A DNA stretch of 64,000 nucleotides from Gracilibacillus oryzae (GTDB taxonomy: Bacteria; Bacillota; Bacilli; Bacillales; Amphibacillaceae). The stretch is from positions 26,011 to 90,010 of the forward strand of contig NZ_ML762425.1 of NCBI RefSeq assembly GCF_009498735.1, in the 5' to 3' direction. Every line of letters begins with the position of its first letter. The stretch's first letter is position 1. Positions 60,727-64,000 of this stretch are shown piece by piece. The notes beneath the pieces are model-generated. The model did no database searches and was not told where the DNA came from. It saw only the letters and a list, made by a program, of their open reading frames with translations. The position numbers and the translations under genes were made by a program.

Positions 60727-61002
60727 ATGTTAACAAAACGACAAGCAATTATTGTATGGTTTCATCATATGAAAAATGTGAAACAACTTAAAAGACATGG
60801 TCATCTTATTCATGTTTCCAAAAAGTTAAAGTATGCGGTAATTTATGTTAATCAGAATAATTATGATGAAGCGGTTCGTATGTTTAATCGATTACCTTAT
60901 GTGACGAAAGTAGATCAATCCTATAAACCATTTATCAAAACGGATTACGAAAATGCTTCGGTGGATAAGGCAAAAGAATACGATTATAAAATGGGAATAT
61001 AA
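60727..61002 (+). CDS. ylbG: UPF0298 family protein YlbG
   Basis: A 91-residue protein with QAIIVWFHHMKNVKQLKRHG, HVSKKLKYAVIYVNQ and LPYVTKVDQSYKPFIKTDYE, as in the YlbG (UPF0298) family of Firmicutes. It follows ylbF by 24 bases and ends in a terminator. The function is unknown. Confidence 0.93.
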   Translation: MLTKRQAIIVWFHHMKNVKQLKRHGHLIHVSKKLKYAVIYVNQNNYDEAVRMFNRLPYVTKVDQSYKPFIKTDYENASVDKAKEYDYKMGI

Positions 61003-61007
61003 AAAAT

Positions 61008-61042
61008 ACCTGCAACTCATATGAGCTGCAGGTTTCTTTTTA
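61008..61042 (+). terminator. Terminator of the ylbF-ylbG unit
   Basis: ACCTGCA and TGCAGGT with an inner CTCAT/ATGAG stem, followed by TTCTTTTT. Confidence 0.82.
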
Positions 61043-61255
61043 TTTTCACTTTCGAAAATAAAAAGAATAAAGGGAGAGGAGAAACCGGAGGAAGAACTTA
61101 TGGGGAATGGTAAGTCTTCTCCGAATATAAGCAACAATTTGTTGCTCTACATAGAGTTTGTACTATATTGATTTACTTTATACATCAAAATTTGAGGAAA
61201 TAGAATTTCCGTGCTATAGTAAGGTAGATTTTACTCGCGGAAAGAAGGGTATAAA

Positions 61256-61810
61256 TTGAGAATTATCGCAGGAAAATATAAAGGGCATCGTATTCAAGCT
61301 GTTCCGAACAAACTAACCAGACCAACAACGGATAAAGTAAAAGAGTCTCTTTTTCATATGATCGGTCCATTTTTTGATGGAGGGGTTTGTTTAGATTTGT
61401 TTGCAGGAAGCGGCTCGCTGGCAATTGAGGCGTTAAGCCGTGGTATGGAGAAAGCTATCTTAGTTGATAAACAGCCAAAAGCAATCACAACAATCAAATC
61501 AAATGTGAGTCTTCTTCGGCTGGAGGAGCAAGTGGAAGTATACCGGAATGATGCAGTAAGAGCACTTAAAGCAATTAAAAAAAGAGAGCTGAAATTTGAT
61601 ATTATTTTTCTTGATCCTCCATACTATAAGACATCTTATGAAAAATTGCTGGAAACCATTCATGAATATGATTTGCTGGTAAAGGATGGATTAATTGTGT
61701 GTGAGCATGATACTGCATATGATTTAGATGTTACGCTTTCTCATTATCATATATTAAAACAAGAAAAGCTTGGAAATACAACAGGGATCACGATCTTTCA
61801 GAAAGGGTGA
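61256..61810 (+). CDS. rsmD: 16S rRNA (guanine966-N2)-methyltransferase
   Basis: RsmD methylates G966 of 16S rRNA with S-adenosylmethionine. The 184-residue protein begins at a TTG (61256), six bases after AAAGAAGGG. It reads MRIIAGKYKGHRI, with the SAM-binding CLDLFAGSGSLAIEALSRG near residue 44 and the catalytic DPPY in IIFLDPPYYKTSYE near 122. coaD follows six bases later, the usual rsmD-coaD pair (ylbH in B. subtilis). Confidence 0.95.
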   Translation: MRIIAGKYKGHRIQAVPNKLTRPTTDKVKESLFHMIGPFFDGGVCLDLFAGSGSLAIEALSRGMEKAILVDKQPKAITTIKSNVSLLRLEEQVEVYRNDAVRALKAIKKRELKFDIIFLDPPYYKTSYEKLLETIHEYDLLVKDGLIVCEHDTAYDLDVTLSHYHILKQEKLGNTTGITIFQKG

Positions 61811-63486
<1,676 letters not shown>

Positions 63487-63626
63487 ACGTATCCTCCTTG
63501 TTTAATACATTTCTGTACGATTAGTAAAAGAAGTAGTACAATGATTATGGTGATAGCTTGTCTTTTTCAAATATATGATGGCATGGCTGAATATATACAT
63601 TATCGTAACTCAGAGAGGGCGATGGC

Positions 63627-64000
63627 ATGAAATTACAATGGATTAAATTTGGTTCTTTTTTAACAGCGATATTACTTGTAGGGTTATTCTTTACATATCA
63701 ACTTCCCTATTATATTTATAAGCCGGGAAGTGCTGATCCTTTAAATCCGATCGTAGCTGTAGAAAACGGATATGAAAGCGAGGGAGAGATGCACCTTGTG
63801 ACAATTCAAGGTGGACAGGCTACTCCTTTTTATTATCTTTTGGCAAAAATAAGAGATTATCATCAAATTGTACCAATAGAAGATGTATATTATGATGGAA
63901 TTTCTGAAGAAGAATACTTGCAGATGAATTTAATGGCGATGGAGAACTCTCAGGAGGCGTCTACTGTTGTTGCGTATGAAGCGGCACAGGCGGATATAGA
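63627..64000 (+). CDS. ylbL: YlbL family PDZ/Lon-like protease, N-terminal part (runs off right edge)
   Basis: The ATG at 63627, after AGAGAGGG, opens a frame that stays open for 124 codons to the window end. It has an N-terminal membrane anchor (FGSFLTAILLVGLFFTYQL), then YIYKPGSADPLNPIVAVENG and HLVTIQGGQATPFYYLLAKI, as in YlbL. The PDZ domain and the S16 protease Ser-Lys dyad would lie outside the window. B. subtilis YlbL takes part in ending the SOS cell-division block. Confidence 0.88.
   Translation, partial: MKLQWIKFGSFLTAILLVGLFFTYQLPYYIYKPGSADPLNPIVAVENGYESEGEMHLVTIQGGQATPFYYLLAKIRDYHQIVPIEDVYYDGISEEEYLQMNLMAMENSQEASTVVAYEAAQADI

Overview
The window is a stretch of chromosome from a low-GC, endospore-forming member of the Bacillaceae. 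The gene content and order, the frequent TTG/GTG starts and the strong AGGAGG-type ribosome sites all fit. Protein similarity as I remember it suggests the Oceanobacillus/Virgibacillus/Gracilibacillus side of the family rather than Bacillus subtilis itself, but the genus cannot be fixed from this sequence alone. From about 15 kb to the right end, gene order largely follows the B. subtilis region patA-ykyB ... ykuE-darB-dapH-dapL-ykuT ... ktrC-rnjA-rpoY-ykrA-def-ykyA-pdhABCD-speA-yktABC ... ylaFHIJLN-ftsW-ctaABCDEFG-ylbCDEFG-rsmD-coaD-ylbJ-ylbL. I see no rRNA, tRNA, CRISPR array, insertion sequence or prophage.

Layout. 1-9.2 kb: a partial YteA-like gene, then the branched-chain amino acid operon ilvB-ilvN-ilvC-leuA-leuB-leuC-leuD on the minus strand. 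Its leader is a leucine T-box, with a sigma-A promoter and candidate CodY and CcpA (cre) sites upstream. 9.2-14.4 kb: a DUF6884 gene coupled to a YogA-type oxidoreductase, a compact sporulation operon (YhcN/YlaJ-like lipoprotein, spoVAC, spoVAD, spoVAEb) behind a candidate sigma-G promoter, and two unknown exported or membrane proteins. 14.5-22.5 kb: a tiny membrane peptide gene with its own promoter and terminator, a Spo0E-like phosphatase, patA, ykyB, sco, ykuE, a broken darB, dapH, dapL and an MscS channel. 22.8-31.8 kb: a heterodimeric ABC exporter, ktrC, RNase J1 with RNA polymerase epsilon and a small basic ORF, ykrA, def and a broken ykyA. 31.8-42.4 kb: a chemoreceptor paired with a BMP-type lipoprotein, the pyruvate dehydrogenase operon, a polysaccharide deacetylase and arginine decarboxylase. 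42.5-49 kb: small conserved yktA-ylaN genes and ftsW. 49-56.7 kb: heme A synthesis and the caa3 cytochrome oxidase operon. 56.7-64 kb: ytvI, yugN and the ylb cluster, ending inside ylbL.

How the genes work together. Several sets form clear units: branched-chain amino acid synthesis, diaminopimelate synthesis (dapH/dapL), pyruvate to acetyl-CoA (pdhABCD), cytochrome caa3 assembly (ctaA-G, with sco on a separate operon), dipicolinate uptake into spores (spoVA) and RNA turnover (rnjA, rpoY, ylbF).

The most striking thing is that three otherwise conserved genes within about 29 kb are broken by different lesions. leuB has an apparent 16-nt deletion with frameshift, darB has a single GAA-to-TAA stop, and ykyA has a frameshift with apparent loss of several residues. 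Other points worth a second look are a 44-bp near-perfect palindrome in front of ylaJ, unannotated small ORFs of 22, 44, 53 and 57 codons, an intrinsic-terminator-like hairpin between leuB and leuC, the reduced spoVA operon, and the chemoreceptor/BMP lipoprotein pair. I did not find a clear previously undescribed multi-gene system.
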